Assembly: GCF_000964085.1 (NCBI RefSeq)
Contig: NZ_JZRB01000018.1
Span: 1 to 64,000, forward strand
Direction of reading: 5' to 3'
Length of the DNA: 64,000 bases
Source of the DNA: Luteibacter yeojuensis
Lineage (GTDB): Bacteria > Pseudomonadota > Gammaproteobacteria > Xanthomonadales > Rhodanobacteraceae
Part shown: positions 50,472-59,939 of the stretch, one piece after another
How the letters are laid out: the number at the start of each line of letters is the position of its first letter
Position numbering within the stretch: position 1 is the stretch's first letter
The notes under the pieces: generated by a model
Told to the model about the DNA's origin: nothing
Seen by the model: the letters and a program-made list of their open reading frames with translations, nothing else
The model's database searches: none
Translations under genes and position numbers: made by a program

Positions 50472-51004
50472 GGCGATCCTCGGCTGATGGTCGGCGGCAT
50501 TGCCTCAAAATCGGCACGAACGTCCGGAACTGAACGGGTCTGGATGCCCAGCCGTGTGCGATGGGAAGCGCCAAGTCTGGCGCATACGAGCCGTGCCGCA
50601 GCGCGTGGTAGTTTTGAGCTTCTGGGTCAGATGAGCTGGACCGCCAAGAGCGACCCGTCATCGGTGGCGCGCCCATGGTCGCGGTGGACTAGGGCGGCCA
50701 TGAGGGCAGGGTGATGCCTCTGGCGTCCTGGGTAAGCGTCCATGATCCACAAAGGCAGGACCCCATCGGTATGGAGAACGAGCAGGCTTCGGTTCACGGC
50801 TTAGTAGAACCCTCGAAGGCGGGCGGTGCGCCCAGCCTCTGAGACCCGATGGGCAACACCAAACGCCCGGTGACGTCGCCGACGGCCACGTAGTGGAGCG
50901 CGCAGGCCTGTCGTCACCAGAAGACCACAGCCCCACGCCCCCGCATGTTCCGCTCATGGCCTGATGGGCTGTATGCGCCAGCTTAACGGCATCCCGGTCC
51001 GAGG
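50472..51004. other. Gene-poor stretch
   Basis: No recognisable gene. A minus frame CALHYVAVGDVTGRLVLPIG near 50870 has some coding character but is short and broken. Confidence 0.35.
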
Positions 51005-51244
51005 GTGGGCCGGAATGCGTCAACCCCCCGGCAGACGCGGCCGCTGGGCGCGATGGGGGCGCGTCGCAACAGAGTTGGCCGCGCGGATCGCGCGGCATTC
51101 GAGGCGATCGCCCGATTCGCCGTCGGGGGCGGGCGATGGTTGCAGCCGTGCACGGAGCATGGTCGGAGTCAGTCGCGCGCCCCTGTCGCCAGCTGGCGAC
51201 GCTTTGGAGCGTGGGTGGAGGCGGACACGTGGCCGGTGCTCTGA
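51005..51244 (+). pseudogene. Degraded relative of the transposase-like gene
   Basis: RADRAAFEAIARFAVGGGRW and SWRRFGAWVEADTWPVL align with KRDRAVFEVMAYLAVNGGHW and CWRRYLAWREAGAWPELW of 49778. The N-terminal part before RADRA does not match, and the frame stops early. A remnant of the same IS4/IS5-type N-terminal domain. Confidence 0.55.
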
Positions 51245-51770
51245 CGGGTGCTCAACAACGGCCCTCGGGAGCGAGAGTTTCAATTGGCTACGCCTGTGAG
51301 TGGGGATGCGCTGACCGATATGCTCGCAGCAGCCATTCTCAACCAGTCTACGATCGTGCCGTCCGGTGGAGCGTCAGAAATGCCGCCACAACAATGGTAG
51401 ACCGAGCGTCGGTAATAGCGCAGACGTCTGCAAGATAGTCGCGGTGGGTGAGCGCGATGAAGGCGACCGGGATGGCGCCACTCGCACATGAACGCACGAC
51501 GCATCTGCGTCACCGAACGTGTCGGCCCACGGCTTTGGAGCGAATTCAGCAAGCTGACCGAGCGGAGCAGCGGTGCTTGGCCACGAAAAAACACTGAGCG
51601 CAGCGACAACGCGACCGCAAACGGCGTAGCTCCGTGGGCAAATCGGCCCAAGCCGCTCAGGGTTGTACGTCCGAATCGATCAGGAAGGTCGATTTACTGA
51701 CGACCTTCCCGACGGCAAGCGACCGCGACACATGAGCGAAGCACCCAGTGGCGAGGTCAGATCGACTCAC
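51245..51770. other. Gene-poor stretch
   Basis: About 525 bases with no recognisable gene. Confidence 0.4.
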
Positions 51771-52253
51771 TCATTCGATGGACCACTTAACCTGGTCGGC
51801 CACTTTTTCCTTGTAGATGTTCCCTGAAAAGTCGATGTGAAGTTCCGTCCACTCGCCCTTACCCTTCCGGGCCAGCACCTCATAATGCTTCGGCTTGCGA
51901 TCAACCGACCCAGTGACGGTCCATCCTGCCTTCCGTGCTGCGGCAAGCGCCGCGTCGGCCGAGGCGTCTGAGTCCTTGATATCGGCCTGCTTATCGCGAG
52001 GTGGGTGATGGGGCCTCTTATGCTCCAGCTCGCTATACGGTCCGCCTTTCTTAGCGATGCGCACGACCTTAATTTCAGAGGGCCGCCGTTCACCCTCAAT
52101 GGTCACGGCCAAGCCTGGCTCGAGCGAGAAAACCTCAAGCCCCTTGGGACCTAGGTCAGCCAAATGGACCGAGTCGCCGGTGTCCACCGTGAACCGATGG
52201 GCAAACACGTGGCCGATGACGCCTGCCAAAATTACCTTGTCGTGATGTGGCAT
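51771..52253 (-). CDS. Hypothetical protein with PepSY-like end
   Basis: A 160-residue protein. ATG 52253 follows GGAG by six bases. The N-terminal half, KVILAGVIGHVFAHRFTVDT, GDSVHLADLGPKGLEVF, VTIEGERRPSEIKVVRIAKK, is a small beta-barrel-like domain (OB-like in strand order). After a charged linker the C-terminal part reads AALAAARKAGWTVTGSVDRK, HYEVLARKGKGEWTELHIDF, SGNIYKEKVADQ, which has the helix-strand-strand pattern of a PepSY domain (ligand-binding, often regulates proteases or metal uptake). No signal peptide. Function unknown. Confidence 0.6.
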   Translation of the reverse strand: MPHHDKVILAGVIGHVFAHRFTVDTGDSVHLADLGPKGLEVFSLEPGLAVTIEGERRPSEIKVVRIAKKGGPYSELEHKRPHHPPRDKQADIKDSDASADAALAAARKAGWTVTGSVDRKPKHYEVLARKGKGEWTELHIDFSGNIYKEKVADQVKWSIE

Positions 52254-52422
52254 GTATTTCTCCGAAGAGCGCCCACGCTTGGGCGCCTCAAGAACATGTG
52301 GCCAACATTGCGTTCCGTCAATAGCGTGCAGCTCGACGGCCTCTACCCGGTCAGTCCAGCCAACAGAGGGCGGTTTCGGTAGCATGCACCAACTTGGTCA
52401 TCGGGTACACCGGAGGCGGGTC

Positions 52423-52952
52423 CGGGGTATACGGGGCATGTGAGCGACTCCGATTCCGGGTTGGTGTACATGCAAGCCCGGTACTACAACCCTCAGGTCG
52501 GAAGATTCCTCAGTGTCGATCCGGCCGGTGGCGGACCTGGCGACCTGTTTGTAACGGTCCGGTACAGCTACGCCAACAACAATCCCGTCGTTCTTACCGA
52601 CCCGACAGCCATGGCAGCGGTCGGTGAAAACATAGACGACTATGCCACTCGAGCGGCGGCCGATGGGAGCGGCGTCAGAACATACGCGTGGATGTTTTCT
52701 GCCACAGCATGGAAGTACTTTGGCGCAGAGGAAGTCGGCCAGTGGGCCGATACGAGTAGTGCTGCCAGTGGTGACGACAAGGCGATGGCGGTGGTTTCCG
52801 TCGTCACACTAGGTAAGGGGAACGTTGCGGAAAATGGCTTTGTTACTGCGAGCAGTGGCGTTTATCGGATCGTCTTTTCGAATGGCTAGAGCTATATCGG
52901 CAGAGGCCTACCCGCACGGACACATGCGTGGGATGGGCGAGGCTATGTGTAG
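52423..52952 (+). pseudogene. Rhs core tip with GIY-YIG-like toxin, interrupted by an amber codon
   Basis: The frame shows the end of an Rhs core: GYTGH, DSDSGLVYMQARYYNPQVGR, FLSVDP, and SYANNNPVVLTDP. A variable C-terminal part follows (ENIDDYATRAAADGSG, TSSAASGDDKAMAVVSVVTL), then GVYRIVFSNG, TAG, SYIGRGLPARTHAWDGRGYV. GVYxIxFxNG-x-SYIGRG is the GIY-YIG nuclease start. So this looks like a contact-toxin tip with a nuclease domain, cut both at the front (only the last 35 core residues remain) and by the stop codon. No immunity gene is recognisable beside it. Confidence 0.75.
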
Positions 52953-53480
52953 GTGCTAGCCACCGGGAGCGGGTCGTTGTCGACGATCATATTGTCCACG
53001 CGTTTTCGGAGCATCGGCGCGGCGAGTGATGATCCCACGCGGGCTTCCGGGGGAACGACCGGTTCGCCGCGTGGTCTGTGGGGAATTCGCTGCGTTTTTG
53101 CGTAGCTCGTCTCGCTTAGGCCCTTCCGAGTTCTGGCAAGCTCGCCGCGTCGATGGTCTTGCGAGTTCCCGTGCGCCACCGTCGGCGAGCTGGACCTTCC
53201 CGCCGTGAGGTGTCGGAGGCTGGTGGCTTCGCTGGATCGCGTCCGACGCCGAGGTGTCTTTGCCTTCGCGGTGATCCGGCAGCCGGTTGGGTGTCCTCGG
53301 CCGGTGCCGGGCAGCAGGGGTAGCTGTTGCCCGGCAGCTCGTGGCGTCGCAGCCACCGTCACTGCCGGCCATTTCTAGCGCATACTCGCTCGGTCCACGT
53401 GGGTCGATCCCTCGCTCGACGTGGAAAGTCGGCGCAGGGGCAGCAGGAGCCCGCTCGTGCGCCGGCGCTTCCCGTTGGCG
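52953..53480. other. Gene-poor stretch
   Basis: About 530 bases after the Rhs remnant. An immunity gene would be expected here, but no convincing frame exists. Confidence 0.4.
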
Positions 53481-55040
53481 CTACAACGACTTGCGTTTCG
53501 ACGATGCGGCTGGCAGGCAACGCAGGTGACGGGGTAAGGATCCGACCGCCTTCGTCACCGCGTGGCCAAGCGTCGATGTCGAAAATGGCTTGACCAGTAC
53601 CTGCGCCGCTTTCGGGATGCGCCCCTTCAGCGTTTCACCTGCATAGCCCGTGATGAGGATCACCGGCAGCTCGGGCTCTTCGGACCGGCACCATCGGGCC
53701 AACTCGCACCCATCCATCGAGCCCGGCAGGCCGATATCCGTCACCAGCAGGGCCAGGGGCGCGTGCGCGCGCCATGCTCGAAGGGCCGAGACGGCATCGA
53801 TGGCCGTGATGACCTCATGCCCTTGCTCCCGCAAGGCAGCGGCCAGCATAGCGAGGACTTGGGGTTCGTCATCAACCAACAGGATGCGCACCCCGGGCGG
53901 CGGTACAACCGGACCGGGTGTCGACGGCACCGCATCGTTCTCGTTGGCGCCGCATTCGGGCAGGTAGAGACGCACGGTCGTGCCCTGGTTGAGCGCGCTT
54001 TCAACCTCGATGCGCCCCCCGGACTGGTGTGCGAAGCCGTGGACCTGGGACAAGCCCAGGCCCGTTCCTGTCCCAGCCGACTTGGTGGTGAAGAAAGGCT
54101 CGAACACGCGTTGGAGATCGTCCGGGGCGATGCCGGAACCTCGGTCCGTCACCGAAATACAGAGCAGCCGGTGTGCCGAGGGAGGCGTCTCGCCATCGGC
54201 GTTAACCGAGGCGGCACTCACCGAAATATAGCCGTCGCGTGGGCTGGCATCGCGGGCATTAACCAAAAGGTTGAGCAGCGCGGTTTCGAGCTGCGCGTCA
54301 TCGGCAAGAGCGCAGAGATCGCCTTCCACGGAAACGCTGACATTCACATGCTGGGATGCGGTGGGACGAAGGAGGGCGGCGATCTCCGGGAGTCGGCCAT
54401 TGAGGTTCACCGGTCCGGGTGCCAGCGGCGAGCGACGGGAGAAGGCCAGTAAGCGGTGCGTCATGCGTGAAGCACGCTCGACCAGTCCCGCACCGAGCCG
54501 CGCAATCGGGGCGATTCCCTCGACCGTAGATAGGTTCGCCTTCTGCTCGATCAGATCGAACGCACCACCCATGCCCTGAAGAACATTGTTGAAATCGTGC
54601 GCGATGCCCGCGGTGAGCTGCCCCATCGCCACGAGCTTGTTGTGCTGGAGGTCTTCCTCGTCCGCTCGCCGACGCGCGGTGACGTCGCTAATGATACCGG
54701 TGACGTATCGAGCGACACCGTTTTCGTACTCCGTGCGTCCCCGAGGGGCTATCCAATGGATCGAGCCGTCGGGCCAGCGCACCCGAAACTCGCAGGCAAG
54801 GCAGCCCTCGTCGCGAGCCCGCTCAAAAGCACGCGCCAGAATCGGACGGTCGTCCTCTACGATGTGCTCCAGTGCGACGGCAAGATTCCACCTGGGCTGA
54901 AGATCGCGATAGCCAAACATCTGGTCGTGGCGCAGCGAGCGCAACAGCTCGACGTCGTTGACCAAATCCAAGCGCCACACCCCCAGGTCAGCACTCTCGA
55001 GCGCCAGTTGCAGCAGGGCGTGGGGCACGTCAGCGGTCAT
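53481..55040 (-). CDS. PAS hybrid histidine kinase without LOV cysteine
   Basis: A 519-residue soluble hybrid kinase. The N-terminal PAS_3-type domain (ALESADLGVWRLDLVNDVEL, CEFRVRWPDGSIHWIAPRGR, GVARYVTGIISDVTARRR) has no N-C-R-x-L-Q-G, so it is not a light sensor. The acceptor His148 is in [15 protein letters not shown]. ATPase motifs are NLLVNARDAS, DRGSGI and TGLGLSQVHGF. The receiver (about 385-500) has ILLVDDEPQVL, acceptor Asp in LLVTDIGLPGSMDG and Lys in VLVKPFS. It ends with a basic tail. Its ligand is unknown. The receiver fragment at 55298 lies upstream on the same strand. Confidence 0.92.
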   Translation of the reverse strand: MTADVPHALLQLALESADLGVWRLDLVNDVELLRSLRHDQMFGYRDLQPRWNLAVALEHIVEDDRPILARAFERARDEGCLACEFRVRWPDGSIHWIAPRGRTEYENGVARYVTGIISDVTARRRADEEDLQHNKLVAMGQLTAGIAHDFNNVLQGMGGAFDLIEQKANLSTVEGIAPIARLGAGLVERASRMTHRLLAFSRRSPLAPGPVNLNGRLPEIAALLRPTASQHVNVSVSVEGDLCALADDAQLETALLNLLVNARDASPRDGYISVSAASVNADGETPPSAHRLLCISVTDRGSGIAPDDLQRVFEPFFTTKSAGTGTGLGLSQVHGFAHQSGGRIEVESALNQGTTVRLYLPECGANENDAVPSTPGPVVPPPGVRILLVDDEPQVLAMLAAALREQGHEVITAIDAVSALRAWRAHAPLALLVTDIGLPGSMDGCELARWCRSEEPELPVILITGYAGETLKGRIPKAAQVLVKPFSTSTLGHAVTKAVGSLPRHLRCLPAASSKRKSL

Positions 55041-55297
55041 GATGATCCTTCAGGGTTTCGTCATCATTGAGAGGGCTTTGTGATGACCAGGTGAGCCCGC
55101 CGTATTGCCGGCCCTTCAATGTCTCCTTCCGCACGGCCCCTTCACCCGTATGGCCCGAATCTCGGCCGACGCAAGAGGAAAGCCACATGGGTCAGCTGGG
55201 AGGCATGCGCTTCTTGCTCAAGCCAGCCAGCGGAGCCAGTATCGTGGGCGCTTGCGAGGCCCTCATTCAATTGAGCCACGACTAACCGAAGCGTCGT
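55041..55297. other. Intergenic with a possible receiver fragment
   Basis: Plus-strand codons 55187-55285 read MGQLGGMRFLLKPASGASIV and ACEALIQLSHD. The L-L-K-P with following helix resembles the last strand and helix of a receiver domain, but the rest is absent. Probably a relic, or chance. Confidence 0.3.
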
Positions 55298-55564
55298 TTA
55301 AACGGCAACCAAGTCATCGACGATGGCCCCAAGCCGAGCCAGCGAAGATGCCTTCATTAGAAGCCCGGTCCGCGCATCAAGCGGATAGGTCAAGTCGCTC
55401 ACGTCTTTGCCTGTGACGAACAGAACCTTTAACTGGTGCACAGCACGACGAATTAGACGAACCACGGCCTCTCCCGCCGTGTCGGGCAATCCCGAATCGA
55501 TGATCACGAGCGCAGGGAGCGTGTCGACTACGACCCAGGCGAGAGGGCGCATCGTCGACCGCAC
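55298..55564 (-). pseudogene. Receiver-domain protein lacking its first strand
   Basis: An 88-residue frame. LPALVIIDSGLPDTAGEAVV holds the phospho-acceptor Asp, then LIRRAVHQLKVLFVTGKDVS (the switch Thr) and LLMKASSLARLGAIVDDL (the Lys). The usual first strand with the D-D/E-D pair is absent, and the frame opens MRSTMRPLAWVVVDTL instead. Either the start is lost or an unusual start is hidden upstream. It lies 12 bases after the GWWRIT gene on the same strand, and upstream of the hybrid kinase. Confidence 0.6.
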
Positions 55565-55576
55565 CGCTCGCCTCTG

Positions 55577-55795
55577 CTATGGGTGCCGCGTCCTTGTGGG
55601 CGGCAATCGAGCGCCACTGGTCGCAGGCCGTCGACCCAGGGCCGTGATGCGCCACCACCCGTCGTCCTCGATCACAAGCCCGGCGCACTGGAGCCGATGG
55701 CACGCCTCCCTACTGAACGGCCGATACGCCAAGCGTGCCGTGTCGTCGAGCTGGCGCAAGGTATCGAGGTCGTCTGGTGGCGCAGAAAGGAGCAC
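55577..55795 (-). CDS. GWWRIT winged-helix-like small protein
   Basis: A 72-residue paralogue of 5438. The shared core is LRQLDDTARLAYRPFSREAC, HRLQCAGLVIEDDGWWRITA, LGR. L-x-x-A-G-L-V-x-x-D-x-x-W-x-I-T is the recognition helix plus wing of a small winged helix. It precedes the receiver fragment by 12 bases. In array A the relative heads a three-gene operon. DNA binding is likely by pattern, not proven. Confidence 0.62.
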   Translation of the reverse strand: MLLSAPPDDLDTLRQLDDTARLAYRPFSREACHRLQCAGLVIEDDGWWRITALGRRPATSGARLPPTRTRHP

Positions 55796-55885
55796 GGACG
55801 GCTACCTCGGGATCCATCTTTATGGCATCACGCGAGCAGCCGGGGCGCCTAGGGGAGTATTCGGCAAATCGTCGGCGAATTCTGA

Positions 55886-56164
55886 TTAGGACTCGCGGCG
55901 CTGATGCTCGACCAGCAGACTGGCGCGCACCGCCAGGGCGGTCTGATTGCGCTGCTCCCACAGGTAGCCAAGCACCACGGCGCCGAGGCAGGCGAGCGCC
56001 ACCGCGGTATGGTCCAAGGCCCACCGATCGCCGTGCTGCCACTAAGCGGTCACTAGGATCGCGCTTTCGGTGCTTAGGACGGCAACGGTCATGGCTTCAA
56101 ACCGCCGCTGTGCCCGCGTATGCCGGCGAAGGGCTTCTTTGATTAATCGGGATTGCGCGAGCAT
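55886..56164 (-). pseudogene. Small membrane protein interrupted by an amber codon
   Basis: From ATG 56164: MLAQSRLIKEALRRHTRAQR, RFEAMTVAVLSTESAILVTA, TAG, then in the same frame WQHGDRWALDHTAVALACLG, AVVLGYLWEQRNQTALAVRA, SLLVEHQRRES and a stop at 55886. The segment HTAVALACLGAVVLGYLW is a clear transmembrane helix, flanked by basic and polar residues. Both halves have coding character, and the frame is kept, so one gene of about 91 codons is implied, with CAG-to-TAG the simplest cause. Confidence 0.6.
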
Positions 56165-56328
56165 GGCGGTCGGTCTCCTGCCGACCTACTCTAGATCGAT
56201 GCTGCGCCGCACAATGTGCGATCGGTCGTAATCCCACAACCGATTCTGGCCAGCGCGCCGAACTGTGACGGCGCGCAATCGCGCGGCGATCGGATCGTCG
56301 CACAATCGGCAAAAACCTGCGGACCGAT
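56165..56328. other. Divergent intergenic region
   Basis: Control region between the broken membrane gene and the family G gene. No clear site. Confidence 0.3.
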
Positions 56329-56583
56329 ATGAATCACATCGAGGACGAGCGCCAGTCCTACCGCCGATCCAATCTGCGGCACCTCACCCGGCAGCTCGCG
56401 GAGGAGGGGATGGAGTCGCTCGCCGCACAGGGAGCAGCACTTGGCTACCTCGCCGAACAGGAACTGCGGAACTTGCTCGCCGGTGCTCCCATTTCCGACG
56501 CCATGGCCCGCGAAATCGAGTGGGCGGTTCAGCGCCCTGAAGGCTGGTTGGACGGCCCTCGAAAAGACGCGCTGGACGATTAA
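56329..56583 (+). CDS. Family G small HTH-like protein (GWLD tail)
   Basis: An 84-residue member: MNHIEDERQSYRRSNLRHLT, RQLAEEGMESLAAQGAALGY, LAEQELRNLLAGAPISDAMA, REIEWAVQRPEGWLD. It has the cleanest family pattern, and its S-D-A-M-A-R-E-I-E-W end is nearly that of 1410. The order L-A-x-x-x-x-L-R-N-L-L-A-G-x-x-I-S-D-x-x-A-R matches the recognition helix and following helix of phage-repressor XRE domains. Stands alone on the plus strand. Function unknown. Confidence 0.65.
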   Translation: MNHIEDERQSYRRSNLRHLTRQLAEEGMESLAAQGAALGYLAEQELRNLLAGAPISDAMAREIEWAVQRPEGWLDGPRKDALDD

Positions 56584-56842
56584 GCAGATCGCCCAAGGCG
56601 ACGAAGGCGATGCGCCGACGCATTGGCGCCGGCGCGCAGTCGAATAACCCCCGCCGCACTCCCGTTAGGTCATGCGGCGAGGTCGTCATCCGTAACGCCA
56701 GGGACGTCGGCACAACTGGGAGGCGGTGCCAGCATCGGGAAAACGCGATGCTCACGCATGGCGGCGGAAGGGTAATCGAGCCAAGGACATTTGCCAATCT
56801 CGGTAGGCGACGAAGGAGCCGCCGTCCCAACGTTTGACTGAG
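56584..56842. other. Short stretch without gene
   Basis: 260 bases between convergent genes; nothing recognised. Confidence 0.3.
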
Positions 56843-57103
56843 CTAAGGGCCTAGCTCGCCTTGGACCAACAGGGCGGTCTCATCGGCCAACTCAATCATG
56901 GCCAAGCCGAGCTCTTGCTCGTCGACCGGGATGTCGGCCAGCGCGCTCAGCATCCGCTGCGCCGCGTGCGCCACGGTCTGGAGTTCCGCCTGCCCAGCCA
57001 GCGTGGTCACACTGCAAGCCTGACCCCGGGCGGTTGCGAAATCCCCCACCTCGACCGAGGCGGCCAACTGCGTCGCGGTGGCAATCACTTGCTCAAGCGC
57101 CAT
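56843..57103 (-). CDS. Family H small helical protein
   Basis: An 86-residue protein: MALEQVIATATQLAASVEVG, DFATARGQACSVTTLAGQAE, LQTVAHAAQRMLSALADIPV, ELGLAMIELADETALLVQGE. G-D-F-x-x-A-R matches 7419 and 4476. ATG 57103 follows GGGGAGCGATC, an excellent ribosome site that settles the start. Divergent from 57339, which begins the chemoreceptor operon. Function unknown. Confidence 0.65.
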   Translation of the reverse strand: MALEQVIATATQLAASVEVGDFATARGQACSVTTLAGQAELQTVAHAAQRMLSALADIPVDEQELGLAMIELADETALLVQGELGP

Positions 57104-57338
57104 GATCGCTCCCCGATAAGAAGGAAGGGCCATCCTATTCCGCCCTGCGCGGATGCCATTGGCCCTGTCTGGTGGGACGGATGACCGCCTGCCCGACGGC
57201 GCGTCCAACCTAGCCGGAAAATGGCAAAAGTGACACATGGTGACCGGTCGGCGGCACGACGACGCTGAGAGCCTCAGCGCAATCAGGGAGTTATCGCTGG
57301 CACGCGCCGTGCTTGTCTTCCTTCATGGAGGCTAAGCC
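57104..57338. promoter_or_regulatory. Divergent control region ahead of the second chemoreceptor unit
   Basis: 235 bases between two genes that run apart. ATGGAGGCTAAGCC just before 57339 holds the ribosome site. No sigma-28-like GCCGATAA is present here, unlike array A. Confidence 0.35.
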
Positions 57339-57710
57339 ATGACCAAGCAGCAAAGAGATTCGCAGTCCGACCGCTGGACTTGTCCGGACAGGCTGACGGT
57401 GCAGCCAAGTGGCCCAGTCGATTGCGCGGGCGCGCTGCCCCCAAACGACTCGACACTGTGGGGCGAATTGTCCGCCCTCGTCAGCGCTCTCCGTAAAGAC
57501 GACTTCTCAGAAGCAAGCTTTCGCGCGTTCCGCATGCACCGCCTGGCGCGGCGCGTAGGCTGCTCGCGCACAGCCGATGCAGGGGAGGAGCTGGAGATAG
57601 CGCTGATGTGCTGTGAGGCATGTCACGCGATGCCCGTGCAGCGCGCCTTGCTCGGCCTGATTTCGGCCACCGCGCTGGAGGGCGCGTTGGCTCGGCAAGG
57701 GTCGATATAA
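57339..57710 (+). CDS. Helical protein upstream of the chemoreceptor (family H-like)
   Basis: A 123-residue protein: an unstructured first 40 residues, then TLWGELSALVSALRKDDFSE, ASFRAFRMHRLARRVGCSRT, EELEIALMCCEACHAMPVQR and ALLGLISATALEGALARQG. The helical part has family H length and a D-D-F-x-x-A motif. ATG 57339 follows GGAGG by eight bases. The chemoreceptor ATG is 84 bases beyond, on the same strand, so they probably share a transcript. Two cysteine pairs (CC, C-x-x-C spacing) are unusual for the family. Confidence 0.6.
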   Translation: MTKQQRDSQSDRWTCPDRLTVQPSGPVDCAGALPPNDSTLWGELSALVSALRKDDFSEASFRAFRMHRLARRVGCSRTADAGEELEIALMCCEACHAMPVQRALLGLISATALEGALARQGSI

Positions 57711-57794
57711 GTGCCTCACCCTTCACATCCCGAAAGGCCGGCGGAAGCCGGTCCATCCACCGTCGCCTCCACTTTCATCCGCTCGGGGTCTTCC

Positions 57795-59477
57795 ATGCGT
57801 TTCCCGGTTCGCCTAAAAATTTTTGCAGCCATGGGCGTAGCGCTTGCGCTGCTTATCGGTTTGGGTGCTGACGGTCTCGTGGGGGTGAACGCGACCTATC
57901 GTTTGGTTCAGGATATTTATCAGTCCAACGTCCAGGCCATGGTGTCCGTAGCCAATACCGAGCGGGGTGTGGTGGATATGCGCCTTGCGCTCAACCGTGC
58001 CCTCATCGATCCGTCGATTCGCAATACCGATGCGCGAGTACGTGCAGACCTTGCCAAGGAGGCGGCTGCATGGAAGACGTACTACCCGGTCCAGGTTACG
58101 TCCGACGACGAGCGCACCACCGCAAACCGCTACATGCAGCTTCGGGCGACCGCGCTGCCCTTGGTCATGCAGGAGGTGGCGTTGCTCGATGCCGGAAAAA
58201 CCGAGCAGGCAAAGCAGCTGCATCTGACCCAGGTGAGTGGTGCTCTGGGCGACATGGCCAAGGAAATCGACGTCTTAGTGGACGTTAATGCCCGGCAAGC
58301 CTCGGAAGCGGCGAATGCCGCAGCGGTGAGCCATGCGCACACCCGCAACGTCGCGATCGCTGTGATGATCGCGTCCATCATCGTGCTGCTCGTCATCGCC
58401 GCACTCATTGTACGAGCGGTGGTGCGCCCGCTCGCACAAGCTCGCGCCTTGGCTCAAGCGATCCAAGCGGGAAGGCTGAACAACGAGACGAAAATCACCG
58501 GTAACGACGAATTCACCGACACGCTCACGGCGCTCGGCGACATGGATAGACGATTGGCGGAGATTGTCCTGGATGTGCGAGAGATTTCAGAACAAGTTTC
58601 GTCTTCAGCGGCCGACATCGCGCAAGGCAACGACGATTTGTCGCAGCGAACGCAAGAGCAGGCCAGTTCTTTGGAAGAAACGGCAGCGTCGATGGAGCAG
58701 CTGGCGGCGACCGTCACGCAGAATGCAGAAGGTGCCGGTCAGGCAAAAGCCATGAGTGAGAAACTTAGGAATGACGCGGACGCGGGAAGCAAGGTGTCCA
58801 ACCAAGCCAGCGAGGCCATGGCTGCGATCACACAGTCCAGCCAAGAAATCGGGGAGATTGTGAGCTTAATCGACGGCATCGCGTTTCAGACCAACCTGCT
58901 TGCGCTCAATGCAGCCGTGGAGGCGGCGCGCGCGGGCGAGCAGGGGCGCGGTTTTGCGGTCGTGGCAACCGAGGTCCGCACGCTCGCGCAGCGCAGCGCT
59001 GCGGCAGCCAAAGAGATCAAGCAACTGGTGTCATCGACGGTTGAGCGCGTCGAACTTGGCGAGCGCCTCGTGACGCAAACCGGTGCTGCGCTCGATGCCA
59101 TCGGGCAAGGATCTAGGTCTGTCCACGCGATCGTGGCCGAGATCGCGGCCGCGTCCCAGGAACAGTCGGCGGGCATCCACCAAGTGAACCAAGCGGTGCT
59201 GACGCTCGATGATGTCACCCAGCAGAACGCGGCGCTGGTGGAAGAGGCAAGCGCCGCGAGTAAAAACACCGCTGATCTCTCAGAAGAGTTGCGGCGGCGG
59301 ATGGCGTTTTTCTGCATTCCGGAAAGTCCGGGCACGGGAACGGCGCCGCCGACATCGTCAGCATCCGAGCCTTCGCCTGTCGTGCGTCGCGAAGTAACCG
59401 CGCCGCTCCCTCTGATGCGCTCGTCGGTGAAACTGGCGGCCGAGGCAGATTCTGAGGGCATGTGGCGTGAGTTTTGA
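57795..59477 (+). CDS. Methyl-accepting chemotaxis protein, copy 2, with CheR-tether tail
   Basis: A 560-residue chemoreceptor paralogous to 7881. [20 protein letters not shown] starts the first transmembrane helix. A four-helix-bundle sensor (about 32-190; [20 protein letters not shown]) follows, then TM2 ([19 protein letters not shown]) and HAMP ([20 protein letters not shown]). The signalling hairpin has [20 protein letters not shown] and [20 protein letters not shown]. It ends MWREF, the same WREF pentapeptide-like tail as copy 1. The ligand domains differ strongly while the tips are nearly the same, as expected for receptors sharing one Che system. Its stop overlaps the next gene. Confidence 0.93.
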   Translation: MRFPVRLKIFAAMGVALALLIGLGADGLVGVNATYRLVQDIYQSNVQAMVSVANTERGVVDMRLALNRALIDPSIRNTDARVRADLAKEAAAWKTYYPVQVTSDDERTTANRYMQLRATALPLVMQEVALLDAGKTEQAKQLHLTQVSGALGDMAKEIDVLVDVNARQASEAANAAAVSHAHTRNVAIAVMIASIIVLLVIAALIVRAVVRPLAQARALAQAIQAGRLNNETKITGNDEFTDTLTALGDMDRRLAEIVLDVREISEQVSSSAADIAQGNDDLSQRTQEQASSLEETAASMEQLAATVTQNAEGAGQAKAMSEKLRNDADAGSKVSNQASEAMAAITQSSQEIGEIVSLIDGIAFQTNLLALNAAVEAARAGEQGRGFAVVATEVRTLAQRSAAAAKEIKQLVSSTVERVELGERLVTQTGAALDAIGQGSRSVHAIVAEIAAASQEQSAGIHQVNQAVLTLDDVTQQNAALVEEASAASKNTADLSEELRRRMAFFCIPESPGTGTAPPTSSASEPSPVVRREVTAPLPLMRSSVKLAAEADSEGMWREF

Positions 59478-59760
59478 GCTGGCGACCGTTGCGTCCGGGG
59501 GAGCTCAGCTGCGGGTCGAGGTCGCTCACGACGCTCTGGCGCTGCTGGACGCCGAGCGCAGCAAGGACGCGGACGAATGCGCGTTTCGCTGCACACTGAT
59601 CGCATCACACGCGGAACAACTAGGGGACCAAGCCTTGGCCGCAGCTGCACACGCCTTCGCTGGGATTCTAGTGTCGCCATCGCAAAGGCCGGGGGAGTTG
59701 GCACGCGCGTTGGAACGCGTCGTTGCCGCCGCGGCGATTACCTCGCTCGGGACAGCTTAG
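59467..59760 (+). CDS. Family H-like helical protein overlapping the chemoreceptor end
   Basis: A 97-residue protein starting at GTG 59467, inside the last codons of the chemoreceptor (11-base overlap), so translation is coupled. [73 protein letters not shown]. All-helical with the family's length and closing A-L-x-x-V-V helix. Tight coupling to a chemoreceptor suggests that it works with it, for example on receptor assembly or adaptation. That is inference. Confidence 0.62.
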   Translation: MSFELATVASGGAQLRVEVAHDALALLDAERSKDADECAFRCTLIASHAEQLGDQALAAAAHAFAGILVSPSQRPGELARALERVVAAAAITSLGTA

Positions 59761-59939
59761 CCGGGTGACATTGGTGCACCAGCGTCAGGATGTGACACAG
59801 CGGGTCTTGCCGGAGCGCATGCGTGCACGACAAAACAACGGCTTGCGTCTGGCACGAGTCTTGCGACACAAAGCGGTGAGAGACTCCCCTCCAAGCGTTA
59901 TCGGCGATTTGACGGTGGCGCCCTTTATGCGATGCAACG

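Noticed and set aside
59899-59906. A GCCGATAA word on the minus strand as a sigma-28 promoter
   Set aside because: It points away from the chemoreceptor cluster's plus-strand genes, and the nearest -35-like word is at the wrong distance.
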